Shown here: positions 1 through 7,467 of the stretch, in pieces | Numbering within the stretch: the stretch's first letter is position 1 | How the letters are laid out: each line of letters opens with the position of its first letter | Assembly (NCBI GenBank): GCA_016197205.1 | Contig: JACPWG010000065.1 | Location: forward strand, 1-38,194 | DNA length: 38,194 nucleotides | Reading direction: 5' to 3' | From: Planctomycetota bacterium | GTDB lineage: Bacteria; Planctomycetota; MHYJ01; WSZJ01; JACPWG01 | Position numbers and translations under genes: made by a program | Notes under the pieces: model-generated | Databases searched by the model: none | The model's input: only the letters and a program-made list of their open reading frames with translations | Told to the model about the DNA's origin: nothing

Positions 1-69
1 AACGAAGTGCTGGGCGACAAGCTCTCGAAACTGGAGTCGCTCTTCAAGCACGCGAAGATCAACCCGTAA
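1..69 (+). CDS. 3' end of a secreted protein gene, paralogue of the transglutaminase-like protein at 1544-3547
   Basis: Only the last 22 codons and a TAA stop at 67-69 lie in the window. The encoded tail starts NEVLGDKLSKLESLFK. It lines up without gaps over most of its length with the C-terminus of the gene at 1544-3547, which ends NEVMAKYLDKMETLFK followed by five residues. This suggests a tandem paralogue separated by one small secreted gene. A strong hairpin follows about 40 bases downstream. The function can only be inferred from the paralogue. The reading frame is short, but the match in residue pattern and position at a C-terminus makes it convincing. Confidence 0.75.
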   Translation, partial: NEVLGDKLSKLESLFKHAKINP

Positions 70-105
70 CGACACGGAGGTCTTCGACGACGACCTGAGC
101 TCACG

Positions 106-139
106 GGGGTGGGCGGTCCTGCGAAGGGCCGCCCACCCC
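106..139 (+). terminator. GC-rich hairpin after the truncated first gene
   Basis: A 15-bp stem (106-120 with 125-139, one mismatch) closes on a GCGA loop, 37 bases after the TAA stop. There is no U-tract after it, so it may act as a transcription end or 3' stabilising hairpin rather than a classic intrinsic terminator. Confidence 0.6.
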
Positions 140-183
140 ACTCTCGCATTGCTTATTTCGGATTGCTGAACAACAAGTCGAAA

Positions 184-418
184 TGAAGGTAAAATCAATC
201 TCTCAGTGCGTTGCCGGCGATTTTCGCCGGCAGAGGAGGGTGGACTCAGCGCCCGGCCTCTGCGTCTCCGCGTCTCTGTGTAAACGTCCCGCATTCGACC
301 CACGCGGATCGTCCGAATTTCAAATTTCAAATTTCGCCCGCGGCTGGTTGGGACGCGGAGCCATGATCTAGCCACTTGCCGCACTCGGTCGCGTTTAGCC
401 TTTTTTCGGGTCGTTGTT
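184..418 (-). repeat. Dispersed 235-257 bp repeat, copy 1 (inverted)
   Basis: On the minus strand this segment matches 24548-24801 and 37938-38194 almost base for base apart from a short internal indel. Shared landmarks are a CGACCCGAA start, an AT-rich block of AAATTTGAAATTTGA, a CACAGAGACGCGGAGACGCA block and a final GATTTTA. There are no clear terminal inverted repeats and no conserved reading frame. The AT-rich core contrasts with the surrounding GC-rich DNA. Confidence 0.9.
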
Positions 419-652
419 GCTGATTGCTGATTTACCGTTGCCGCGCGGACCCTCGATCCAGCCGGCCTCGCGCTCGCGGCCCTGTTTCCGTCCGTGGGAA
501 ACGGAACCGCGACCGTCAGGGAGCGGCCTCGGCACGTTTCTTCCTGCCCTCGGGTTCGACCTCGCGGTCCGCAGACGACCTCTGCTGGGGGGCACCGCGA
601 GAGGCTATTTCGCTGTCGGTCAATCAGCAATCAGAAATCATCAATCAGCAAT
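417..652. repeat. Imperfect inverted-repeat segment ahead of the small secreted gene
   Basis: A GATTGCTGATT-type sequence at 417-434 recurs inverted at 620-652 as tandem AATCAGCAAT units, bracketing about 185 bases. The interior includes one copy of the ACCGCGACCGT motif at 505-526. No gene is supported here. It may be a degraded MITE-like element. Confidence 0.45.
505..526 (+). repeat. 22-bp GC motif, copy a
   Basis: AACCGCGACCGT followed by CAGGGAGCGG. Near-identical copies lie at 3775-3797 (minus), 17162-17183, 33858-33880 and 33994-34016 (minus). Confidence 0.75.
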
Positions 653-670
653 CCCCAAGAAGGAGGCGGC

Positions 671-1432
671 ATGACCAAGTGGTTTTGGGCGGTCGCTGCG
701 AGCCTGGCCCTGCTCGCGGCGGTACCGGCGGTCCGCGCGCAGGAGCCGAAGGAACCGCCGGCCGGCGAGGGCATGGAGGGGGGAGAGGAGCCGCCGGCCG
801 AGAAGACGGTGGTGCCCACGTGGGAGGTCGGAGACTGGTGGAAGGTGCAGTACATGCCGCTCATCGGCAACATGCCGAAGCGGCCGACGAACGGCCCCTC
901 CCTGACCCGCGACCCGCGCGTGAAGGAAACTTGCACGTTCACGGTCGAGGACCTCAAGGACCTGGACGGCAATCTGTGCTACGTGCTCAAGGTCGCCGCG
1001 GAGGGGGACGAGAAGACCTCTTATCGCATTTGGATCCGCCAGGCGAACCTCACGGTCAAGCTCTTTGAAGAGGTCCGCCTCGTGGACGGCCAGGAGTCCG
1101 TCACGGGGACCAAGAACCCGGTGAAGCCCTTCTTCCGGCTGGAGAGCGGGACGACGATCCCGTTCGATTTCCCGCGCTTCCCGGTCGAGGAGGCCGACGA
1201 GACCACCGGCGACACGGTCCAGAACACAAGCGTGCCCATGGTCCAGAAGGCGACCTACGCGAAGGACAAGCTGACCGTCAGCTTCGAAAGCTCCGCCCGC
1301 GTGAACGGCAAGGAGGTCAAGTCCTACCAGAAGTGGGAGGCCGGCAAGCCGTGGTGGGTCGAGGCCAAGCGTACGGAGGCGGGCGTGGACGCGGAGATGG
1401 GCAAGCTGGTGGATTGGAGTCGGAAGGAGTAG
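671..1432 (+). CDS. Secreted protein of unknown function
   Basis: The protein is 253 residues with a clear Sec signal peptide: a basic start, a hydrophobic stretch to about residue 19 and an AVRAQ-type cleavage site. The ATG at 671 is chosen because AGGAGG lies 4 bases upstream and the signal peptide starts there; the open frame continues further upstream without support. After a Glu/Pro-rich linker (about residues 25-45), the rest is mixed and Trp-rich (WEVGDWW, KWEAGKPWW), as in a small extracellular beta-rich domain. No catalytic motif was recognised. It lies between two paralogous transglutaminase-like genes and may be expressed with them. Confidence 0.8.
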   Translation: MTKWFWAVAASLALLAAVPAVRAQEPKEPPAGEGMEGGEEPPAEKTVVPTWEVGDWWKVQYMPLIGNMPKRPTNGPSLTRDPRVKETCTFTVEDLKDLDGNLCYVLKVAAEGDEKTSYRIWIRQANLTVKLFEEVRLVDGQESVTGTKNPVKPFFRLESGTTIPFDFPRFPVEEADETTGDTVQNTSVPMVQKATYAKDKLTVSFESSARVNGKEVKSYQKWEAGKPWWVEAKRTEAGVDAEMGKLVDWSRKE

Positions 1433-1450
1433 GGGGGGCCGAAAGTCCTC

Positions 1451-1489
1451 TCACCACGGAGACACGGAGTCACGGAGGACGCACGGAGA
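1451..1489 (+). repeat. ACCACGGAGACACGGAG-type short repeat, copy 1
   Basis: Tandem ACGGAG words between two genes. A close relative is at 5478-5514, and the 235-257 bp repeat contains a similar GACGCGGAGACGCAG block. Confidence 0.6.
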
Positions 1490-1543
1490 CGGCTTGGGCG
1501 GACAGGGGTATCCATGCACGGGAGTTTTGGAGTTGACCACAAC

Positions 1544-3547
1544 ATGAAACTGCGAACGCTGCTCGGCGCCCTCCTGGTCGCCGTGCTGGTGCTGGCCCCG
1601 GTGTCCGAGGCGTGGGCCGCGAGCGGCTCGACGATCGTCGGACTCTGGGGGCTGAACGGGAACCACTCCACGAAGGGTAAGTACACGGGCTCGCTGACGA
1701 TCACGCGCGTGAGCGGCAACAACTACGCCGCGATCGGCGAGATGGTGTTCGCCGACGGCACGAAGCAGAACTTCTCCGGGAACGCCGTCCTGTCGCGGTC
1801 GTTCTGGGACTGGTTCTCCAGGAAGAGTACGCTCAAGATGACGTATAGCCTTCCTGGCGCGGGCATGCTCGATCGCCTCTCGAGCGGCAACGTCGGGGCG
1901 AGGGCCACGATCAAGGCGACCTACCGCGTGGACGCGAACCAGCGCTCGATGAGCGGGTCGTGGTTCGTGGCCGAGAATCCCTCGGTGAAAGGCACCGAGT
2001 CGCTCACGCGCCGCACCGACCTCCTCGTGACGGGCGTGAGTCCGAAGTCGCTCGAGCAGGGGACCGAAAATCGCGAGTTGCGCGTGGTCGGCGCGAATTT
2101 CCCGACCGACCTCAAGGCGGGGGACGTGTCCTTCGTCGCGGGGACCGGCGCGGGCGCGGGCCCGGCCGGCGGCGTAGCCGTGAATCGCGTGGTCGAGGTC
2201 GCCGACGACGGGACCTCGTTCAAGCTGAACGTCACGGTCGCGAAGGACGCGGCCCTCGGCGTGCGCTCCGTCAAGGTCAAGGACACGACCGGCAGCAACC
2301 TCTTCACGGTCGATGCCGGCACGATCCGGCTCAAGTTGGGCGGCTCCGTGACCGCGGTTGCGGGCCAGTGGCTCAAGCTCTTCGTCCCCGAAGCCACGGG
2401 CGGCGACCTCTCCCTCACGGGCGCGGCCGTCGAAGTCCACCAGGGGACGAAGGAGGGCGCAGCCGTCGCCGCGACGAGCGGGACGACCTGGACCCTCGGC
2501 GAGGGGAAGGCCGGCTGGTACTTCCTCAAGGCCGGCGCCGCCGGCAACGTCTCCGCGAGCTTCAAGCAGACCGGCGAAGTGAAGGGCGCGAAGAAGCCGT
2601 GGAACTTTTGGTACTTCCCCTTCTACGAGCGCGGCACGAACATGAACCTCTACTCGCCGAACGGCGCGTACGAGAAGATCGACAAGGTGCTCGGCCTGAA
2701 GCATGACGCGGAAGGCTACACGAAGTTCGACAAGTCGCGCCACATGGACGAAGGGGAGTTCACGGAGCCGACCACGGACGAGGAGAAGGCGAAGTACGAC
2801 CAGACGACCTCGAAGGGCTGGGCGTACTGCTACGCGCGGAGCACGGACTCGAAGAAGAGCTGGTGGGGCCACTGTTGGGGCGCCGTGGTCGCCTCCTCGC
2901 TGTACTCGCAGCCCGCGGCCGCGACGCTGAAGAGCGGGGACGGGACGGCCGACGTGAGCTTCAACCAGGAAGAGGCCGAGGGGCTGCTCACCGACTACTT
3001 CACGAACCACAGCGTGCGGCCGACGAGCTACGTGCGGGACTGCCCGCCGGGCCGGCCGACCGACAAGCTGAAGGAAGACGTGGACGACTACGCCGACGAC
3101 TTCCTGCTGGGCCTGCAGACGGGCATCCGGAAGAACGGCCTGCCGCTGGCGTCGAACCTGCGCGCGGCGGGGACCTCGGACGACATGAAGGACCAGGTGT
3201 GGAACCACGTGATCTGGAAGTACGAGGCGCGCTACAAGGAAGTGGACGGCAAGGACGACCCGACGTTCGTGCAGGTCGACCTCGACGTGACGGCCACCGA
3301 CGACGTGTTCCCGTCCGAGGAGTACGCGCACCGGGACGAGGCGTTCGTGTTGCAATTCAAGTACGACGAGAGCGGCAACCTCCAGCGCGACAGCCACGAG
3401 TTCCAGAACTGGGTGAGCGCGAGCCATTTCTGCCCGAGCTACCTCTGGCGGATCGAGTCGGCGCAGCCCTGGGGGACCGAGAACGAGGTGATGGCGAAAT
3501 ACCTCGACAAAATGGAGACGCTCTTCAAGCTGAAGAAGATCGAGTAG
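1544..3547 (+). CDS. Secreted multidomain protein with a transglutaminase-elicitor-like cysteine enzyme domain
   Basis: The protein is 667 residues. The ATG at 1544 puts a signal peptide first (hydrophobic to about residue 21, then SEAWA-A); an in-frame ATG at 1514 would add ten poorly fitting residues. Residues about 28-160 look like a beta-rich lipocalin-type domain, and residues 165-260 resemble an IPT/TIG immunoglobulin-like domain (GVSPKSLEQG, VVGANFP). The C-terminal half carries WWGHCWG with Cys444 and WNHVIWKYE with His555. This spacing and context recall the oomycete/bacterial transglutaminase-elicitor family, so it may crosslink or cleave proteins outside the cytoplasm. The family call is by motif only. 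A related tail is encoded at 1-69, and a bidirectional-looking terminator follows. Confidence 0.6.
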   Translation: MKLRTLLGALLVAVLVLAPVSEAWAASGSTIVGLWGLNGNHSTKGKYTGSLTITRVSGNNYAAIGEMVFADGTKQNFSGNAVLSRSFWDWFSRKSTLKMTYSLPGAGMLDRLSSGNVGARATIKATYRVDANQRSMSGSWFVAENPSVKGTESLTRRTDLLVTGVSPKSLEQGTENRELRVVGANFPTDLKAGDVSFVAGTGAGAGPAGGVAVNRVVEVADDGTSFKLNVTVAKDAALGVRSVKVKDTTGSNLFTVDAGTIRLKLGGSVTAVAGQWLKLFVPEATGGDLSLTGAAVEVHQGTKEGAAVAATSGTTWTLGEGKAGWYFLKAGAAGNVSASFKQTGEVKGAKKPWNFWYFPFYERGTNMNLYSPNGAYEKIDKVLGLKHDAEGYTKFDKSRHMDEGEFTEPTTDEEKAKYDQTTSKGWAYCYARSTDSKKSWWGHCWGAVVASSLYSQPAAATLKSGDGTADVSFNQEEAEGLLTDYFTNHSVRPTSYVRDCPPGRPTDKLKEDVDDYADDFLLGLQTGIRKNGLPLASNLRAAGTSDDMKDQVWNHVIWKYEARYKEVDGKDDPTFVQVDLDVTATDDVFPSEEYAHRDEAFVLQFKYDESGNLQRDSHEFQNWVSASHFCPSYLWRIESAQPWGTENEVMAKYLDKMETLFKLKKIE

Positions 3548-3596
3548 ACGCCGCCGGCGCCACCCGCGTCCATCGCGCGCCGCACCAAAAAAAAGA

Positions 3597-3629
3597 CGGG
3601 CGGGCGACCTTGCAAGGGTCGCCCGCCCG
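3597..3629. terminator. Perfect 13-bp hairpin, probably a bidirectional terminator
   Basis: Arms 3597-3609 and 3617-3629 are perfectly complementary. An eight-A run lies just before the stem and a T-rich CTCTTGTTT just after. It sits between the convergent gene ends at 3547 (plus) and 3780 (minus), so it could stop transcription from both sides. Confidence 0.8.
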
Positions 3630-3774
3630 CTCTTGTTTCCGGGGGCGCGTGCAGTGGGCTTTCCGCAAGCCCAGGGTCCGGGCTTCTCCTCCTGAGCGGA
3701 GCGCCGCAGCGCCTGACACTACAACGCTAGCTCGAATGCTTCGGCACCTGCGACGGATGCTGCCAAGCTCCGCC

Positions 3775-3797
3775 CCCCCTCACGGTCGCGGTGCCGT
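3775..3797 (-). repeat. 22-bp GC motif, copy b, overlapping a gene end
   Basis: On the minus strand this reads ACCGCGACCGTGAGGG. It encodes the last residues and the TGA stop of the HAD gene. Confidence 0.65.
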
Positions 3798-4595
3798 GCT
3801 TCCCGGCGGCCCGTCCTCCAGCAGCCGCGCGAGGACCTCGGCCGGGCAGGAGAAGTCGTCGAAGAGGACATCGGGCGCGTGGGCCGCGAGCGCCTCGCGG
3901 GAATAGCTCCCCGTGGCGACCGCGGCGGCCCGCATCCCGCCCGCGCGCGCGCAGCGGACGTCGAACTCCGTGTCGCCGATGACCCAGCACTGACGGGGAT
4001 GGAGGTCGTCGCCGAAAAGCGCCCGCGCCCGCGACAGCGCGACGATCGGCAGCTCGTCCCGAGCCGGGCGGTCGCTGGAGAAGGCGCCGAAGCGGAAGTA
4101 GTCGACGAGGCCGAGCGCCCCGAGCTTGAGTCGCGCCCCGGCCGCGACGTTGCCGGTCAACAGCCCCAGCGCACACCTCCGCTCGGAGGCCGCCAGGTCG
4201 AGCAGCTCGCGCACGCCGGGCAGGACCGCCCCCGGCGGGGCGCCGCCTCGGGCCTCCGCCTCCAGGTTGGCGAGGTAGCGGTCGAGGCACTCCTGCCGCC
4301 GGGCCGCGACCACCGCCGGCGGGACGGAGCTCCCTTCGAGCACCGCGTCGACGATCTGAGGGTCGGTCTTCCCGGCGAAACTGTAGCTGTCGAGCCGCCC
4401 GACGTCGTGGAAGGTCTCGAGGAGGGCGCTCTTGAACGCGCGGCGGACCCCCTTCCCGGTCTTGATGAGGGTGCCGTCGATGTCGAAGAGGAGGACGCGC
4501 AGGGCGGCGAGGGGCGGGGGCGGTCGGGCGGGCAGGGGCGGCTGCGGCGGCGAATCGGCGTCGGCGGGGACGCCCAGCGGGTCTAGGGTGTTCAC
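3780..4595 (-). CDS. HAD-superfamily phosphatase, phosphoglycolate-phosphatase-like
   Basis: The protein is 271 residues. The four HAD motifs are present: LFDIDGTL with catalytic Asp38 and Asp40, LLTGN (motif II), a Lys-containing segment, and GDTEFDVRCA (motif IV) for magnesium. A helical cap lies between motifs I and II, as in PGP/beta-phosphoglucomutase-like enzymes. It should hydrolyse a small phosphorylated metabolite in the cytoplasm; the substrate cannot be read. The start is GTG (4593-4595) with GAGGG about 9 bases upstream, followed by an odd Pro-rich 30-residue leader before the core. The last codons and stop fall in a dispersed motif copy, so the C-terminal tail may have been altered. 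It follows the GNAT-like gene by 26 bases and is probably its operon partner. Confidence 0.85.
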   Translation of the reverse strand: MNTLDPLGVPADADSPPQPPLPARPPPPLAALRVLLFDIDGTLIKTGKGVRRAFKSALLETFHDVGRLDSYSFAGKTDPQIVDAVLEGSSVPPAVVAARRQECLDRYLANLEAEARGGAPPGAVLPGVRELLDLAASERRCALGLLTGNVAAGARLKLGALGLVDYFRFGAFSSDRPARDELPIVALSRARALFGDDLHPRQCWVIGDTEFDVRCARAGGMRAAAVATGSYSREALAAHAPDVLFDDFSCPAEVLARLLEDGPPGSTAPRP

Positions 4596-4621
4596 TGTAG
4601 GACGCCCTCGGGGGAAGCGCG

Positions 4622-5269
4622 CTACCCGGCGGCGTACTTCTTCTGAAATTGTTCTTTCGTCATCTTGAGCTCGGCGAGGCGGACGAAGATCTTGCCGTCG
4701 CGCTCGACGAACCGGTCCCCGAGGCCGGCCTGCTGGAGGACCTGGAGGTTCAGGCTCTTCTGGTCGACCTCGATCTGGGACTCACGCCAGGAGGCCTTGA
4801 AGCCGAGGTCCTTCATCAACTCGATGAGCTGGTCGTTGGTCTTGAAGATCCCGGTCTGGAGCTCGTCGAAGCCCAGCTCCTGGAAGAGGAGGTGGAGCGC
4901 GCCGGGCCACATCTCGCGCTGGAACGCCCCGTCCTGGTCCTGCTGCTCCAGCTCTTCGTTGATGAACCCGAGGCCGATCTCGCCGACCTTGCCGCTGCCG
5001 TCGGCGGCGACGACCCGGAGGAAGGCGCAGGCGTTGCCGGGCTCGGTCCGCTTGTAGATCCAGCAGTACAGCTCGCCGCCGGCGGTGAGGAGCGTCCCCA
5101 GCGTGCCCACGTCGGGTAGGCGGAGGTATTCGCCGATGCCGGCCGAGATGCGCGGGAGGGAGAGCATGCCGCCCCCTTCCGGGATCGTGGGGGTCGGGCT
5201 GACGGTGATCACGAGGATGAGGTTCTGGGTGTTGTGCCGCGCCGCGGGGCTCGGGCCGCTCGGCTGCAT
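4622..5269 (-). CDS. GNAT-like protein, tentative
   Basis: The protein is 215 residues. The ATG at 5269 is chosen because GAAGGAG lies about 7 bases upstream; the frame extends 12 codons further without a site. Residues 60-160 show a pattern like a GNAT acetyltransferase: a beta strand (KVGEIGLGFI), a long helix ending in LFQELGFDEL, then IFKTNDQLIELMKDLGFK, reminiscent of the acceptor-side N...L...GF block. The C-terminal 50 residues (VLQQAGLGDRFVERDGKIFVRL) form a separate small domain. The classic Q/RxxGxG/A acetyl-CoA loop is not clear, so this may be a GNAT-fold protein without acetyl-CoA chemistry. It is first in a two-gene minus-strand unit with the HAD gene. Confidence 0.55.
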   Translation of the reverse strand: MQPSGPSPAARHNTQNLILVITVSPTPTIPEGGGMLSLPRISAGIGEYLRLPDVGTLGTLLTAGGELYCWIYKRTEPGNACAFLRVVAADGSGKVGEIGLGFINEELEQQDQDGAFQREMWPGALHLLFQELGFDELQTGIFKTNDQLIELMKDLGFKASWRESQIEVDQKSLNLQVLQQAGLGDRFVERDGKIFVRLAELKMTKEQFQKKYAAG

Positions 5270-5344
5270 CCGTGTCTCCTTCGAGCGAGGGGCCTCGGCG
5301 CCCATCGGGGGAGGTCCGGTCTGGAGGGGTTCCTGCGTTGGCGA

Positions 5345-5373
5345 AGCCTACCGATTCGGCGCGCGTCTGTCAA
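5345..5373 (-). promoter_or_regulatory. Sigma-70 promoter for the GNAT-like/HAD operon
   Basis: On the minus strand TTGACA (5368-5373), a 17-bp spacer and TAGGCT (5345-5350), about 75 bases before the start codon at 5269. Confidence 0.75.
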
Positions 5374-5477
5374 GAAGATGGGAGGGGAGAAGAGGCTGTT
5401 GTCCGGCGGGTCAAGCGGCCGGCTGAACGAAGCCTCAAGCTTCAAATTTCATAACCGGTCAGCGGTAGGCGCGTTTC

Positions 5478-5514
5478 ACCACGGAGGCACGGAGTCCCGG
5501 AGGAACCACGGAGA
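5478..5514 (+). repeat. ACCACGGAGACACGGAG-type short repeat, copy 2
   Basis: Tandem ACGGAG words resembling 1451-1489. The adjoining 5374-5553 shows no other recognisable feature. Confidence 0.55.
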
Positions 5515-5554
5515 GAACGTGGAAGCCAAAAGAAGCGATGACCCGAACTGAGGT

Positions 5555-5948
5555 TAGTGGCCCGCCTACGCTCATTCTGCTAGTTCGCCGGGCGCTCCGT
5601 GGAGGTCGGCTGGCTCCCGTCAGGTAGAGCTTTCAGGGAACCCGTTCGATGCGCTTGTCATCCCTTCGGCCCGGCTCAGGGCAGGCTCTGAGCGAAGCGA
5701 AGCGCCGCAGCGCGGAGCGAAGTGAGGGATCCAAACCACGCGTAGCGACCGCTATTCTCGACCGGGCACTGGCTCGCCCACGACACGGTCCGAGGGCCGG
5801 TTGAGAAGGTTGGGTGTCCGTCCTTGCTTGGATCCTTCGCTTCGCGCCGCGGCGCTCCGCTCAGGATGACATGCCGGGATGACGGGTTCACCGAACGCGT
5901 ACTCCGCTACAGCGGCGGACCCTTGGAATTAGTGTAGACGGGACACTA
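5555..5948. mobile_element. MITE family 1, long copy (390 bp plus flanking TA)
   Basis: Terminal inverted repeats GTGGCCCGCCTAC at the left and GTAGACGGGACAC at the right are each flanked by TA, as expected for IS630/Tc1-mariner-type insertion. The reconstructed empty site is GAGGTTAACCTC, a perfect palindrome centred on TA. Positions 5557-5696 are identical to 10310-10449 except for one base. The 226-bp interior 5697-5922 is missing from the short copy and carries internal inverted arms (5656-5738 with 5828-5871). No transposase is encoded. Confidence 0.85.
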
Positions 5949-6025
5949 ACCTCGACCGTGACTGAAGCTTGACCCTTGAGCCTTCCCACGCCGCGCTTCC
6001 ACTCCTCACCGCCGCTTCACTCGGC

Positions 6026-6940
6026 CTACTGCCCGTCCCGGTCCTTCCGGACCTCCAGGCCCGCATGGTCGACGTCGAGCACGCTCGACTGCGCCTTGAG
6101 CCCGTGCCGCCGGAAGATTTTCGGCCCGATCGGGAGGAGCTTGTCGGTCTTGCCGCGCGTCAGCGTCAGGACCGTCGGCCCGGAGCCGCTGATCACGCTG
6201 CCCACGGCGCCGGCCTTCTCCATGGCGTCCGCCAGCTCGTCGAAGCCCGGAATCAGGCCCTTCCGGAACGGCTGGTGCAGCCGGTCTTCCAGCGCGATCC
6301 GCAGCATCCGATCGTCTTCCTTCCATAGGCATGCGACGAAGAGCGCGCTCCGCGCCAGGTTGAAAACCGCGTCCCCGCGCGCAACCTCCTTGGGCAGGAT
6401 CGCGCGTGCTCGCTCGGTCGGGACTTCGAAATCAGGCACGGTCACCACCAACTTCAGGTCCGGCGGGAACGGCAGCCGCAGTACCCGCACGCCCCCCTCG
6501 GCGATGCAGGAGAGGGTGAGCCCCCCGTGCAGGCACGCCGCCAGGTTGTCCGGGTGCGGCTCGAGTTCCATCGCCCGCTCCATCAGGTCCTCGTGCGAAA
6601 GCTTCATGCCGGCGAAGGCCGCCCCGCCGATGAGGCCGGCGAGGATCGCGGAGGAACTCGACCCGAGCCCTCGCGCCGTCGGGATCCGGTTCACGCAGCG
6701 GAGCGACAGCCCCCGCACGCGCCGCTTCGCGCGCGCGAGGATCGTCATCGCGGCGCGGAAGATCAGGTTCGACTCGTTCCTCGGAAGCGTGCTCGCGCCC
6801 TCCCCCTCGACGTCCACCCATACGCCCTCGGGGCGCTCGCTCAACGTGACCTCGTTGTAAAGGTTGAGCGCGAGCCCGAAGCAGTCGAAGCCGGCGCCCA
6901 AGTTCGACGTGGTGGCGGGTGTACGGATGGTCACTCGCAT
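6026..6940 (-). CDS. thrB: Homoserine kinase
   Basis: The protein is 304 residues, the usual ThrB size. It phosphorylates L-homoserine with ATP to O-phosphohomoserine, the penultimate step to threonine in the cytoplasm. The N-terminus RTPATTSNLGAGFDCFG is the ThrB signature, and residues 87-98 (PTARGLGSSSSA) form the GHMP-kinase phosphate loop. The C-terminal GSVISGSGPTVLTL is the third GHMP motif. The ATG at 6940 is selected because the signature starts there and GAGGAAGAGG lies 7-8 bases upstream; the open frame extends 22 codons further without support. The gene stands alone, without hom or thrC nearby. Its predicted leader is almost entirely a 164-bp repeat element. Confidence 0.95.
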   Translation of the reverse strand: MRVTIRTPATTSNLGAGFDCFGLALNLYNEVTLSERPEGVWVDVEGEGASTLPRNESNLIFRAAMTILARAKRRVRGLSLRCVNRIPTARGLGSSSSAILAGLIGGAAFAGMKLSHEDLMERAMELEPHPDNLAACLHGGLTLSCIAEGGVRVLRLPFPPDLKLVVTVPDFEVPTERARAILPKEVARGDAVFNLARSALFVACLWKEDDRMLRIALEDRLHQPFRKGLIPGFDELADAMEKAGAVGSVISGSGPTVLTLTRGKTDKLLPIGPKIFRRHGLKAQSSVLDVDHAGLEVRKDRDGQ

Positions 6941-6989
6941 CGCGTAGCCTCTTCCTCCGGGCCCGTCGTTGCCGCAATCCCGATCCTGG

Positions 6990-7153
6990 GTACCGCCCCA
7001 CAGCATTGGGTGCCCAGTTTGCTCGGCGATTTCGGCCGCCTGCTTCGTTGCGCTCGCGCGACGGAGTTCTCCGGTACTACGCCTCGCTCGCGCGCCTCGC
7101 GGGCGGCCGAACTTGCCTTCGCCTACCGGACACCGACTTCCCTGGAGCGGTAC
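6990..7153. mobile_element. MITE family 2, copy 1 (164 bp), in the thrB leader
   Basis: The ends are GTACCGCCCCAC and the inverted TGGAGCGGTAC, and the imperfect terminal complementarity runs about 26 bp. The inverted copy at 22964-23127 has exactly the same length and roughly 90 percent identity. The element lies between the thrB promoter (7163-7192) and its start codon, so it would be transcribed as the 5' leader. Confidence 0.85.
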
Positions 7154-7162
7154 GATGCCGTG

Positions 7163-7192
7163 ATTCTATGGGACGCGTCCGCGCGTTGTCAA
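7163..7192 (-). promoter_or_regulatory. thrB: Sigma-70 promoter for thrB
   Basis: On the minus strand TTGACA (7187-7192), an 18-bp spacer and TAGAAT (7163-7168). The expected transcription start, near 7156, is just a few bases outside the MITE copy. Confidence 0.8.
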
Positions 7193-7324
7193 GATGCGCC
7201 CTCGCCCGCCGTCGAAGGGCGAGCCCGCGGCCGCTCCCCGACTCGCGCCGCAAACCGGCGTCGGTCCCCGCCCTCCGGCGGAGATTATAGAGTCCGAATG
7301 GCGCCCGCGCCACGCCTTTCTCCG

Positions 7325-7353
7325 TTGACACGACGGGCGGGGCCGAGTATAAG
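7325..7353 (+). promoter_or_regulatory. Sigma-70 promoter for the second-messenger signalling operon
   Basis: TTGACA (7325-7330), a 17-bp spacer and TATAAG (7348-7353). It is divergent from the thrB promoter and about 115 bases before the diguanylate cyclase start. Confidence 0.8.
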
Positions 7354-7467
7354 CGATAGCTTCACCGGTCGCGCTCTCCGTGGGGGGGGTGCACCCAAAG
7401 GGGGCGCCTGGTTTCCGGGGGCCCGCCGAAGGGTGTGATCTCTCTCTCGCTTTCCTGCAAGGCCGTC

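Noticed and set aside
1451..3427. A 658-codon minus-strand frame opposite the transglutaminase-like gene
   Set aside because: Same compositional artefact; the plus-strand frame has a signal peptide and domain motifs.
5676..5891. Small minus-strand frame inside the long MITE
   Set aside because: Covers the element's internal inverted arms and is absent from the short copy; not a transposase.
6990..7153. Shared open frame in both copies of the 164-bp element (LRYYASLARLAGGRT)
   Set aside because: Differences between the copies are mostly amino-acid changing, so there is no sign of protein selection.
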